Assembly: GCA_049284695.1 (NCBI GenBank)
Contig: JBAPYK010000024.1
Location: 13,094 to 77,093, forward strand
DNA length: 64,000 nucleotides
Reading direction: 5' to 3'
Source: Rhodoplanes sp049284695
GTDB lineage: Bacteria; Pseudomonadota; Alphaproteobacteria; Rhizobiales; Xanthobacteraceae
Under the pieces are notes generated by a model that saw only the letters and a program-made list of their open reading frames with translations, did not search any database and was not told where the DNA came from. The position numbers and the translations under genes were made by a program. Positions 26,201 to 34,673 of the stretch are shown piece by piece (position 1 is the stretch's first letter; every line of letters starts with the position of its first letter).

Positions 26201-28858
26201 CTACGACTTCGGCGGATAGAGTTCGTCGATCAGGTTGGCGACGAGGCCGGTCCAGCCGGTTTGGTGGGAAGCGCCGACGCCGCGCCCGTTGTCGCCGTCG
26301 AAATATTCATGGAACCAGACGTAGTCCTTGAACTGAGGGTCCGTCTGCATCTTTTCATAGCCGTTGTAAACCGGACGCCGACCTTGCGCATCGCGCAGGA
26401 AGATGCGGATCAGGCGCCGGCGCAATTCGTTGGCCACTTCGGTCAGACTCATCATGTGGCCAGAGCCCTTCGGGCACTCTACCTTAAAATCCTCGCCGTA
26501 GAACGAACCGAACTTATCCAAGCTTTCGACCATCAGGAAGTTGACCGGCATCCAGATCGGCCCGCGCCAGTTGGAATTGCCGCCAAATAGATCGGAGTCG
26601 GACTCGGCCGATCGGTAGGTCACTTCGGAAGTGAAGTTGCCGAGCTTGAATTCGTAGGGGCGGTTCGAATACTCGCGCGACAGGGCGCGAACGCCATAAG
26701 GCGACAGAAACTCGCTTTCGTCCAGCACGCGCTCCAGCACGCTTTTCATTCGGAAGGCGCGGGCGATCGAGAACAGCCGCCGTTTCTCCGCCCCGGGGGA
26801 CTGCGGCCGCGACACCAGTCGCGCAAGTTCCGGGCGATGATCGAGAAACCATTCCATGCGTTTGACGAATGCGGGCGCTTGCGAAAGCAGCTCTTCGTCC
26901 AGCACTTCGACGGCGAACAGCGGGATGAGACCGACCATTGAGCGCAGCCGCAGCGGGATTTTTTTGCCCCCGGGGAAGATCAGCCAGTCGTAGTAAAATC
27001 TGTCGTCATCGTCCCATAAGCCCAATCCTCTCCCGCCGAGATTGGTCATGGCGCCGCCGATCAAGAGGAAATGCTCGAAAAACTTCGACGCAATGTCCTG
27101 ATAGGCGGAATCCTCACGCGTAAGTTCGAGCGCGATGCGCATCATGTTGAGACAAAACATCGCCATCCACGATGTTCCGTCCGACTGCGTGAGCACGGCC
27201 TTGATCGGCAAGGGCTTCGAGCGATCGAAGGCGCCGATATTGTCCATGCCGAGAAAACCGCCTTGGAAAACGTTGCGGCCGTACACGTCCTTGCGATTGA
27301 CCCACCAGGTGAAATTGAGCAGCAGCTTGATGAATACAATTTCGAGGAAGGCGCGGTCCTTCTTGCCCGTCACGCGACCCTCGGTCTCGTAGATGCGTAG
27401 CGCCGCCCAGGCATGCACCGGCGGATTGACGTCGCCGAAACTCCACTCATAGGCGGGAAGCTGTCCGCACGGATGCATGTACCAAGGCCGGCATAAGAGA
27501 ATGAGCTGTTCCTTGGCGAATTGCGGATCGATCAGCGCGAGCGTCGCCATGTGGAAGGCCCAGTCCCAGGCGGCGAACCACGGGTACTCCCACTTATCGG
27601 GCATGGCGATGACGGTGGCCGAATTGAAATGAGTCCAGTCCGCATTGCGCCCGGAGCGGCGCGAGTCCGGCGGCTTCGGCTCGGTGGCGTCGCCTCGAAG
27701 CCACTCTGGCACGTCATAACCGTAGAATTGCTTTGACCAGAGCATGCCGGCAAATGCTTGCCGCTGGACGCGGCGTGCGTCGATGTCCGCGATGCTGCGC
27801 TGCATGTCGTCGTAAAAGGCATCCGCCTCGCTGATGCGCTGCTGGAGAATCTGATCGAAGTCGGCAAAGGCGTTGGGTTTGAAACTGCCCGGACAGAGCC
27901 GCGCGCGGATGACGACTTTGCCTCCCGCCGGAATTGTCTGCGCGTAGAGGCCGGCTGCCTTGGTGCCGGTCGCGGTCGGATTCACCGCGTTGGCATCGTT
28001 ATGCAAGACGTAGCTGTTGAAGGCGTCTTTGAAGTAGCCGCGGGCGCCGGTGTTGTAAAGTCGCGCCGTGTTGGTTTCGTTCTCGCAGAACAACAGCCGT
28101 TCCGGCTTTTCAAAATGCATGGTCATGTCGTAGAGCGAGGCGTGCTCGATCGCGACTCCGCTGTCGCCTGCCGCCTTCATGGACGGCTTGGTCGCGCCGA
28201 TGAACCAGGTCCAGGTGTTGCGAAACCAGATTTGCGGCAGCAAGGTCAGCCGCGCCGGCTGCTTGCCGCGATTGGTCGCCGTTATCTGCAGCAGAATGTC
28301 GTCGACGTCGGCCTTGGCGTATTGGATGTCGATGTCGAAATAGGCGTCTTCGTTGAAGATGCCGGTGTCGATTAGTTCGAATTCCGGATCGGCTTTGCCG
28401 CGCCGCGCGTTCTCATCGATCAGCCATTGGTACGGGTAGGCTGTCTGCGGATACTTGTAGAGCATGCGCGCGTAGGAATAGGTGGGCGTCGCGTCGAGAT
28501 AGTAGTAGATCTCCTTGACGTCCTCGCCGTGATTGCCCTGGCCGTTGGTCAGCCCGAACATCCGTTCCTTCAATATCGGATCGACGCCGTTCCATAGGGC
28601 AAGGCCGATGCAAAGATTCTGTTGCTCGTCGCAGAAACCGCCGATGGCGTCTTCGCCCCAGCGATAGGCGCGGCTGCGCGCTTGATCGTGGGGAATGTAG
28701 TTCCAGGCGTCGCCGTTGGCGCTGTAGTCCTCGCGCACTGTGCCCCACTGCCGCTCGCTGACATAGGTTCCCCAGCGCCGCCAGCCCTTCTTGCTGGCAT
28801 TGGCTTCGCGCAGACGTTTGACTTCTCCGTCGCGTGGCGGCTTTCTCAATGCGCGCAT
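26201..28858 (-). CDS. GH63-like glucosidase (MGH1-type)
   Basis: Large enzyme of 885 residues from ATG 28858, which has GGGAGGG upstream; TTG 28897 would add 13 residues. It has no signal peptide. The (alpha/alpha)6 barrel features of GH63/GH37-type glucosidases are visible: WEYPWFAAWDWAFHMATLAL, then ALIDPQFAKEQL, and NSNWRGPIWMPVNFLMVES near the C-terminus. Enzymes of this type release glucose from alpha-glucosides; mannosylglycerate or glucosylglycerate hydrolases are close relatives, so the substrate may be a compatible solute. It leads the operon with glucose dehydrogenase, MIP channel and GMC oxidoreductase. Confidence 0.88.
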   Translation of the reverse strand: MRALRKPPRDGEVKRLREANASKKGWRRWGTYVSERQWGTVREDYSANGDAWNYIPHDQARSRAYRWGEDAIGGFCDEQQNLCIGLALWNGVDPILKERMFGLTNGQGNHGEDVKEIYYYLDATPTYSYARMLYKYPQTAYPYQWLIDENARRGKADPEFELIDTGIFNEDAYFDIDIQYAKADVDDILLQITATNRGKQPARLTLLPQIWFRNTWTWFIGATKPSMKAAGDSGVAIEHASLYDMTMHFEKPERLLFCENETNTARLYNTGARGYFKDAFNSYVLHNDANAVNPTATGTKAAGLYAQTIPAGGKVVIRARLCPGSFKPNAFADFDQILQQRISEADAFYDDMQRSIADIDARRVQRQAFAGMLWSKQFYGYDVPEWLRGDATEPKPPDSRRSGRNADWTHFNSATVIAMPDKWEYPWFAAWDWAFHMATLALIDPQFAKEQLILLCRPWYMHPCGQLPAYEWSFGDVNPPVHAWAALRIYETEGRVTGKKDRAFLEIVFIKLLLNFTWWVNRKDVYGRNVFQGGFLGMDNIGAFDRSKPLPIKAVLTQSDGTSWMAMFCLNMMRIALELTREDSAYQDIASKFFEHFLLIGGAMTNLGGRGLGLWDDDDRFYYDWLIFPGGKKIPLRLRSMVGLIPLFAVEVLDEELLSQAPAFVKRMEWFLDHRPELARLVSRPQSPGAEKRRLFSIARAFRMKSVLERVLDESEFLSPYGVRALSREYSNRPYEFKLGNFTSEVTYRSAESDSDLFGGNSNWRGPIWMPVNFLMVESLDKFGSFYGEDFKVECPKGSGHMMSLTEVANELRRRLIRIFLRDAQGRRPVYNGYEKMQTDPQFKDYVWFHEYFDGDNGRGVGASHQTGWTGLVANLIDELYPPKS

Positions 28859-28918
28859 GCCTCTCGAACCCTCCCTAAATCGCTCCGTGTCCGGCAATAC
28901 TACCTAGATTCGCGCGCG

Positions 28919-29683
28919 CTAGCGGACCGGAAAATCGTGGCTGCGAACCGGCGCCGGCGCTGCGGTGAAGTCATAGTGCCACCATTCCTGAGAATAGTTG
29001 CGAAATCCCTCGGCGGCGAGCGCGCGTCTGAGTCGATCGCGGTTGGCGCGCGCTTCGGCGTTGACGCGCGGGGAAGCGGTGGCGGAGAGCGGCGATGAGC
29101 AATCATAGGCCGTGCCGAAATCGAGGCTCGATTCCCGTGCGCGTCCTGTAAACGGTCCGTCGCAACGTCCGGCGTCGGTGGGCGTCGGCAGGGCCGGCTC
29201 GTCGGCGCGCACGAGGCCGATATCGACCGCGATGCCCAGCGAGTGGCGCGAGCGCTTGGCGAGATAGCCGCGGGCGAATTGCTCCGCCTTGGGGATCTGC
29301 GGGGAGAAGATGCGCGCCATGTAGTCAGGCTCCGGGCTTTGCGCCCATGTGATGAAGGAGCGCACAGCGCGTTCGGGTCGGTAGCAGTCGTAGACCTTGA
29401 GGCCGTAGCCCTGCGCAAGCAACCGCGCCTGCGCCCGCGCCAGCGCTTCGGCCGCAGGCCGGAGCAGGATGCACTCAGCCGCATCATAACCCGGCACCCG
29501 GCGTCCGGTGAAGTTGAACGGCGTTGCGTAGCGGATGTCCTGGCGGATGGACGGCGCAACCTCGCGCAGCCGCACGAAGCCCGCGGGGAGGGGACCGCCT
29601 GCGCGCGGCGACGCTGCGGACTGGCCCGCGGCGGGTGTCGCGAGCAGCAGCGCCGCAATCGTCGCAAGGCCGCGCCGCATCAT
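28919..29683 (-). CDS. D-alanyl-D-alanine dipeptidase, VanX/M15D family
   Basis: Zinc peptidase of 254 residues with a signal peptide (cleavage near PAAGQS). The VanX catalytic residues are present: Arg102 in YDCYRPERA, zinc ligands His147 and Asp154 in SRHSLGIAVD, and the EWWHYDF motif near residue 228 with catalytic Glu and zinc His. It would cleave D-Ala-D-Ala in the periplasm, most likely for peptidoglycan recycling since no vanHA genes are near. Its start overlaps the homospermidine synthase stop by 4 bases, an unexpected partner. Confidence 0.92.
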   Translation of the reverse strand: MMRRGLATIAALLLATPAAGQSAASPRAGGPLPAGFVRLREVAPSIRQDIRYATPFNFTGRRVPGYDAAECILLRPAAEALARAQARLLAQGYGLKVYDCYRPERAVRSFITWAQSPEPDYMARIFSPQIPKAEQFARGYLAKRSRHSLGIAVDIGLVRADEPALPTPTDAGRCDGPFTGRARESSLDFGTAYDCSSPLSATASPRVNAEARANRDRLRRALAAEGFRNYSQEWWHYDFTAAPAPVRSHDFPVR

Positions 29684-31110
29684 CCTACCAGCACGTTTTT
29701 GAACTGCCAGGGATCGGTCGTGTCGATGTTCTCAGTGAACAGGCCGGGGCGATTGGTGAGCGGCGTCCAGTCGGTGTAGACGCCGATCACCGGGCCGAGA
29801 TAAGGCCGCTGCAGTTCAAGACAGCGGGCAAAATCCATATCGTCGGCCTCGACGATGCCGGCCTGCGGATTTTCCAAAGCCCACACCATGCCGGCCATCA
29901 CCGCCGAGGACACCTGCAACCCGGTGGCGTTCTGATAGGGAGCAAGATCGCGCGTCTCGTCGACGGAGAGCTGCGAGCCGTACCAATAGGCGTTCTTGGC
30001 GTGGCCGTAGATCAGCACGCCCAATTCGTCGATGCCGTCGACGATATCGTGCTCGTCGAGAATATGAATTCGCTCCTGCCGGACGCCGGCTTGTCCGAAC
30101 AGTTCGTGCAATGACAGCACCGCGTCGTTGCACGGGTGATAGGCGTAATGGCAGGTCGGCCGGTACACCGTCCGGTCGTCCTCGCGCAGCGTCAAATAGT
30201 CGGCGATCGATATCGATTCGTTGTGGGTGACGAGGAACCCGTATTGCGCCTCCGCGGTCGGAGTCCAGGAGCGCACGCGCGTATTGGCGCCGGGCTGCAG
30301 CATATAGATGGCGGCGCCGCAGCCGGTCGCATGGTAGCGCCCGTTGTGCGGCAGCCATTTCTCATGCGTGCCCCAGCCGAGCTCGGCGGGCTGCATGCCT
30401 TCCGACAGGAAACCCTCCACCGACCAGGTGTTGACAAACGTGTTCTGCGGCTTCGGCAGCTTCGCGCGCTGGGTGTCGCGCTCGGCGATGTGGATGCCCT
30501 TGACCCCGAGGCGCATCGCGAGCCGCGCCCAGTCCTCGCGCGTTTTCGGCGCTTCAGTTTCGCTCCCCATGTCGCGCGCGATGTCGAGCAGCGCCTGCTT
30601 GACGAACCACGACACCATGCCGGGATTGGCCCCGCAGCAGGAGACGGCCGTGATGCCGTCAGGCTTGCGCCGGCGCGCCGCCAGCATGGTTTCGCGCAGC
30701 ATGTAGTTGGAGCGCGCCTCCGGGCTTGCCATGCGGTCGAAATAGAGGCCGGGCCAGGGCTCAATCACGGTGTCGATGTAGAACACGTCGAGCTCCCGGC
30801 ACAACTCCATGATGTCGACCGAAGAGGTGTCGACCGAGAGATTTATGCAGAAGCCGCGTCCCGGGCCGTCGGTCAGAAGCGGCGTGAGCAGGTGCCGGTA
30901 GCGATCCTTGGTGACGGGTTGATGAATGAAGCGGATTTTGCGCTCATCGAGAATGTGGCGGTCCTTGTCGGCGGGATCGATCACGACCAACCGCGACTTG
31001 TCGAACGCGAAGTGTCGCTCGATCAGCGGCAGCGTTCCTTTGCCGATCGAGCCGAACCCGATCATGACAATCGGGCCGTCGATCCGGGCGTGCACAGGCC
31101 AGGCGGTCAT
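29680..31110 (-). CDS. hss: homospermidine synthase
   Basis: NAD-dependent enzyme (EC 2.5.1.44) that joins two putrescines into sym-homospermidine, a polyamine typical of rhizobia and relatives. At 476 residues it matches the bacterial family. It starts with the Rossmann motif MIGFGSIGKGTLPLI near residue 17 and has the saccharopine-dehydrogenase-like NLSVDTSSVDIMEL, the substrate segment DTVIEPWPG and SCCGANPGMVSWFVKQAL. It follows a GNAT and an ornithine decarboxylase on the same strand, so putrescine supply and use are colocated. Confidence 0.96.
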   Translation of the reverse strand: MTAWPVHARIDGPIVMIGFGSIGKGTLPLIERHFAFDKSRLVVIDPADKDRHILDERKIRFIHQPVTKDRYRHLLTPLLTDGPGRGFCINLSVDTSSVDIMELCRELDVFYIDTVIEPWPGLYFDRMASPEARSNYMLRETMLAARRRKPDGITAVSCCGANPGMVSWFVKQALLDIARDMGSETEAPKTREDWARLAMRLGVKGIHIAERDTQRAKLPKPQNTFVNTWSVEGFLSEGMQPAELGWGTHEKWLPHNGRYHATGCGAAIYMLQPGANTRVRSWTPTAEAQYGFLVTHNESISIADYLTLREDDRTVYRPTCHYAYHPCNDAVLSLHELFGQAGVRQERIHILDEHDIVDGIDELGVLIYGHAKNAYWYGSQLSVDETRDLAPYQNATGLQVSSAVMAGMVWALENPQAGIVEADDMDFARCLELQRPYLGPVIGVYTDWTPLTNRPGLFTENIDTTDPWQFKNVLVG

Positions 31111-31283
31111 GTCAGAAGCTCCGAAGACAGAAAGCGTGATGCGCCCTCCCCCTGCGGGGAGGGGTTAGCAGGAAGGGTGAATCGCAAAAGCTGTTACGCG
31201 GTAAGACTTGCCCACCCTACGCCCTCCCAAAGGGAGAGGAGGGAAGGCACGCGCCCTCGGTGAACGACAAATACGGCGCGAAA

Positions 31284-31850
31284 TCAAGCCGCGCGCGGCA
31301 AGACTGCGTGAGATGCCGTGGCCGGCGCGAGACGCCGCGTACGCCCAAGCCGGTTGCTCGGCATGCGTGCGCTCTGGATCAGACCGTGCGCGCCGTCGAG
31401 CGCGCCGGGCTGAAGCTCGCGCGCGAGCAGCCGCTCCGCCTCGTAGGGGCCGGGCAGCCACAGGCAGGCGGTCTTGTCGGCGGAAAAGCCGAATCGCGCA
31501 TAGTAGGGCGCATCGCCGACGAGCAGCACCGCTGCGTGCCCGCGGGCCGCGGCGTCGTCAAGCGCGCGTCGCATCAGCGCGGCGCCGATGCCGCACGCGC
31601 GAAGACCCGGGTGCACCGCCAACGGGCCGAGCAGCAGCGCCGCATGCTCGCCGGCGGCGACACGCCACAGCCGCACGGTGCCGATCACGCGACCGAAATC
31701 GGTTGCGACGAAGGATAACCCGTCCGCTGGCCGTTGTCCGTCGCGCAGGCGCTGGGACGTCTTGTCAAACCGGCAGGGGCCGAAGGCGAGATCGAGCAGG
31801 GCTTCGCGCGCCGGCGCGTCGACAGGCCGCTCGTGACGAATCGTGGTCAT
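31284..31850 (-). CDS. GNAT N-acetyltransferase
   Basis: A 188-residue acetyltransferase resembling YhbS-type GNATs. Strand and cofactor loop are clear: LGPLAVHPGLRACGIGAALMRRAL (R-x-x-G-I-G-x-A loop), then VLLVGDAPYYARFGF, the typical final motif. The C-terminal 40 residues are Arg-rich and poorly conserved. It is located between ornithine decarboxylase and homospermidine synthase, so acetylation of a polyamine or amino acid is possible, but YhbS-like proteins have varied substrates. It is separated from both neighbours by 150-170 bases. Confidence 0.88.
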   Translation of the reverse strand: MTTIRHERPVDAPAREALLDLAFGPCRFDKTSQRLRDGQRPADGLSFVATDFGRVIGTVRLWRVAAGEHAALLLGPLAVHPGLRACGIGAALMRRALDDAAARGHAAVLLVGDAPYYARFGFSADKTACLWLPGPYEAERLLARELQPGALDGAHGLIQSARMPSNRLGRTRRLAPATASHAVLPRAA

Positions 31851-31997
31851 CGTCTGTCCTCCCGACTGGGGATTGACATCATGCCCAGGAGGCGTCGCGA
31901 CGCGTCGCAGAGTCCTGGGTTCGAGGTGACGGATCGGTCCCGGGCGTGGCGGAGCATTCGCTGCGTTGTGCCCGGGACGCGCGGGGAGGAGCGATCC

Positions 31998-33128
31998 TCA
32001 GATGTGATACGTCTTCAGCGGCGGAAAGCCGTTAAAGGCAACCGCGGAGTACGTCGCCGTATACGCGCCGGTCCCCTCGATCAGCACCTTGTCGCCGATC
32101 TCCAGGCTGATGGGCAGGTCGTAAGGCTGCTTCTCGTACATCACGTCGACCGAGTCGCAGGTCGGCCCGGCAAGCACGCAGGGGCCGAGCCTGTCGCCGT
32201 CGCGCGGGGTCTTGATCGGATAACGGATCGACTCGTCCATCGTCTCGGCGAGACCGCCGAACTTGCCGATGTCCAGGTAGACCCAGCGCACCTTGTCCTG
32301 CTCGGCCTTCTTCGAGACGAGCACGACCTCGGCCTCGATCACGCCGGCATTGCCGACCATGCCGCGGCCGGGCTCGATGATGGTCTCCGGGATCGCGTTG
32401 CCGAAATGCTTGCGCAGCGCCCGGAAGATCGAGCGCCCGTAGTTCTCCACGGGCGGCACGTCGCGAACATATTTGGTCGGAAAGCCGCCGCCCAAATTGA
32501 CCATCGACAGCGCGATGCCGCGCTCCGCGCAGGCGCGGAACACCGCAGCCGCCGTCCTCAGCGCCTGGTCCCAGGCCTGTGTGCGGCGCTGCTGCGAGCC
32601 GACATGGAAGGAGACGCCATGCGCCTCCAGGCCGAGCCGGTGCGCATGCTCGAGCACGTCGGGCGCCATCGCCGGATCGCAGCCGAATTTGCGCGAGAGC
32701 GGCCATTCGGCGCCCGCACAATCGAACAGGACGCGGCAGAACACCTGCGCGCCGGGCGCGGCGCGCGCGATCTTCTCGGCCTCGGCCTTGCAGTCGACGG
32801 CGAACAGCCGCACGCCGAGCGCATAAGCGCACGCGATGTCGCGCTCCTTCTTGATGGTGTTGCCGAAGGAGATGCGGTCGGGCGTCGCGCCGGCGGCGAG
32901 CGCCATCTCGATCTCGGCGACCGAGGCGGCGTCGAAGCAGGAACCCAGCCCGGCGAGCAGCGACAGCACTTCCGGCGCCGGATTCGCCTTGATGGCGTAG
33001 AACACGCGCGTGTCCGGCAGGGCGTGGGCGAAGGCAAGATAGTTCTCGCGTACGACGTCGAGATCGACGACGAGGCATGGCCCGTCGTCGCGGCGATTGC
33101 GCAGAAACTCGCGGATGCGCTCGGTCAT
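31998..33128 (-). CDS. ornithine (or lysine/ornithine) decarboxylase, fold type III
   Basis: PLP enzyme of 376 residues with the alanine-racemase-like barrel. The Schiff-base Lys47 is in FYAIKANP, the phosphate-binding loop in NLGGGFPTKY and EPGRGMVGNAG, and the catalytic Cys in GPTCDSVDVMYE near residue 325. This is the eukaryotic-type ODC common in alphaproteobacteria; some members also accept lysine. It produces putrescine, the substrate of the homospermidine synthase encoded 0.9 kb downstream. Confidence 0.95.
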   Translation of the reverse strand: MTERIREFLRNRRDDGPCLVVDLDVVRENYLAFAHALPDTRVFYAIKANPAPEVLSLLAGLGSCFDAASVAEIEMALAAGATPDRISFGNTIKKERDIACAYALGVRLFAVDCKAEAEKIARAAPGAQVFCRVLFDCAGAEWPLSRKFGCDPAMAPDVLEHAHRLGLEAHGVSFHVGSQQRRTQAWDQALRTAAAVFRACAERGIALSMVNLGGGFPTKYVRDVPPVENYGRSIFRALRKHFGNAIPETIIEPGRGMVGNAGVIEAEVVLVSKKAEQDKVRWVYLDIGKFGGLAETMDESIRYPIKTPRDGDRLGPCVLAGPTCDSVDVMYEKQPYDLPISLEIGDKVLIEGTGAYTATYSAVAFNGFPPLKTYHI

Positions 33129-33950
33129 GGCGCTCTCCCCAATAGGCCCATGGGCGAAGCATCGCCCGGCATGAGTGCGGGTGCGAAGCTCGCGCCGACG
33201 CGCGATGGGGACGCGTCGACGTCGAGTGATTCACACCCGTCCGTGCTGCCTTCCGATTGGATTGGGGAGTCCCCGATCCGCACGCCCGGCAATGATGAAC
33301 AAGCCTCTTCGGCGACCCGAGCCGGTGGTGGAAACCGGCAGAGACCAAAAAAGCCCGCTCCGTCGTTGCTTTAAGCCGCGTCCCCCGTTGAGAACGGGGT
33401 GCGCCGGTTTCGCCTCCGGCTGCCGATCAAGTGTTCGGAGCTCAAACAATCCGGCGACCTTACGATCGTCGCGATCTCGCTCCGGGCGGCTGTCCGGCCT
33501 CTTGTCCGGATGCCCACCGACCGACACACGGCCACAGGCACGTGCGAAATTGGGCAAAACTCAGTTAAGCGATCCGATCGGTTTGCGCAAGTTTTTTGCG
33601 CACCGAATCTCCGCGCCGTTCAACGAAATGTGTACACACAAGGCTGGCAAGACATTAAAGCTGCGCTGCAGCGCGCCGCTGGAGCAAATTCCGTTCTGGC
33701 GAATCGGAAATCATGGTCTTTTCGTGGTCGCATTTTCTGCCGGCGAAGGAGTCCCTGCTTCGCCGGAAAATGCTTTACTAGCGCATGATGATTTAAGCTT
33801 GGTTCGCTCCGCCTCACCCGCAGTGGTCATGCTCCGCGCAGGCGGGGCAGCCAGTAATCACGGCGAACGCTCGAGTTTACTGGGTCGCCCGCTTGCGCGG
33901 GCGAAGACAGGCTTGAGGGTTGATTCCACGTCAATTCATCGAGCTCTAGT
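33129..33950. other. intergenic region with two dispersed repeats
   Basis: About 820 bases without a supported gene, upstream of ornithine decarboxylase. It carries one copy of repeat family 2 (33680-33782) and one copy of repeat family 1 (33818-33953), listed separately. The decarboxylase promoter should lie in the first 300 bases. Confidence 0.5.
33680..33782 (-). repeat. dispersed repeat family 2, copy 1
   Basis: On the minus strand it contains AAAGCATTTTCCGGCGAAG, a short spacer, CTTCGCCGGCAGAAAATGCGA and a tail ending in GGAATTTGCTC. The core is an inverted repeat able to form a hairpin (TTCCGGCGAAG with CTTCGCCGG). Further copies lie at 34573-34673 and 43961-44071 in the same orientation. 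Confidence 0.7.
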
Positions 33951-33953
33951 CTA
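33818..33953 (-). repeat. dispersed repeat family 1, inverted copy
   Basis: Read on the minus strand, this segment aligns with 57103-57236 on the plus strand over about 135 bases. It shares CTAGAGC, GATGAATT-ACGTGGAATC, CGCCCGC...GCGGGCGA, CCAGTAAAC and CCCGCC-CGCGG-GCATGAC in the same order at roughly 75% identity. The CGCCCGC/GCGGGCG arms form a hairpin. Confidence 0.7.
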
Positions 33954-34208
33954 GTCGCGCGCGGTGAACGGCTCGACGCGCATCCCGCCGCGCACGAACT
34001 GAATCATCACGAGCAGACCGAGCACAAAGAACAGCGCTTGCAGCACATAAGCGCCGTAGGCGCCGAGACCGAACAGGTTCGCGACGGCCCAGCCACCGGC
34101 GAAGGCGGCGCCGAAGACTTCCGCGCCGATCAGCACCGCGGCGGACAGCACGGTGATGACGTTCGGCCAAACGATGCGACTCTGACTTCCGGCGGCTGGC
34201 TGCGACAC
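33951..34208 (-). CDS. small two-helix membrane protein
   Basis: An 85-residue membrane protein with two or three hydrophobic segments (residues 15-38 and 45-72) and a charged C-terminus (GGMRVEPFTARD). I do not recognise a named family. An alternative start at 34233 is in another frame and not supported. Its start is preceded by GGAGG-like bases in the minus strand (AAGGAGGAGC upstream), which supports expression. It lies downstream of tolB where pal would normally be. Confidence 0.7.
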   Translation of the reverse strand: MSQPAAGSQSRIVWPNVITVLSAAVLIGAEVFGAAFAGGWAVANLFGLGAYGAYVLQALFFVLGLLVMIQFVRGGMRVEPFTARD

Positions 34209-34667
34209 GCGAAGCTCCTCCTTGCGCCGGCAATCTTCACGAAATGGCGGAGCGGATCAAGCCTGCGGATCAACCCGCGCGGAGACGGGCGGATCATGCC
34301 ATGGACCAAAGCGATGCGGCTGAAGCGCGGCTGCGTCGCTCTGCTCGACAGCAGAGACAATTGCCTCATCAGCGAAAGCGAGTGAGGGGGCGTGCCCTTG
34401 TTGCCGCTCGGCGCGACGCCCCCTCACTCGGCGAGGGATCAGCAAAGCTCATCCCTCGCGCCCCGCTCCCTTGAGGGGAGAGGGGATAGCAACCCGCGGC
34501 GCGCCTAACTCGCAAGCGGCACGGCTGGCGCAAGAGCGCGCCTGGTCCGAAGCAAGACGGCGCGCCCAGACCGAATTCCGTTCCACTTGAATCGGAATTC
34601 GCTCTGGGTTTCCTTGCGCAGTCGCATTTTCTGCGGCGAACCGGTTCCCACTTCGCCGGAAAATGCT
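34209..34667. other. intergenic region between tolB and small membrane gene
   Basis: About 460 bases. It contains repeat family 2 copy 2 at its right end and a GC-rich CCCTCACTCGGCGAGGG-type inverted repeat near 34420-34440 typical of rhizobial intergenic palindromes. No gene is supported; the usual pal and cpoB genes are not here. Confidence 0.45.
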
Positions 34668-34673
34668 TTAGCT
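34573..34673 (-). repeat. dispersed repeat family 2, copy 2
   Basis: The minus strand reads AAAGCATTTTCCGGCGAAG, then TGGGAACCGGTTCGCCG, CAGAAAATGCGACTGCGCAAG and a tail with GAATTCCG twice. It abuts tolB so closely that the tolB stop codon lies at its edge. It is the same orientation as the copies at 33680 and 43961. Confidence 0.7.

Noticed and set aside
31734..33374. 546-codon plus-strand frame opposite ornithine decarboxylase
   Set aside because: Antisense shadow with repetitive Arg/Gly/His composition and no ribosome site.
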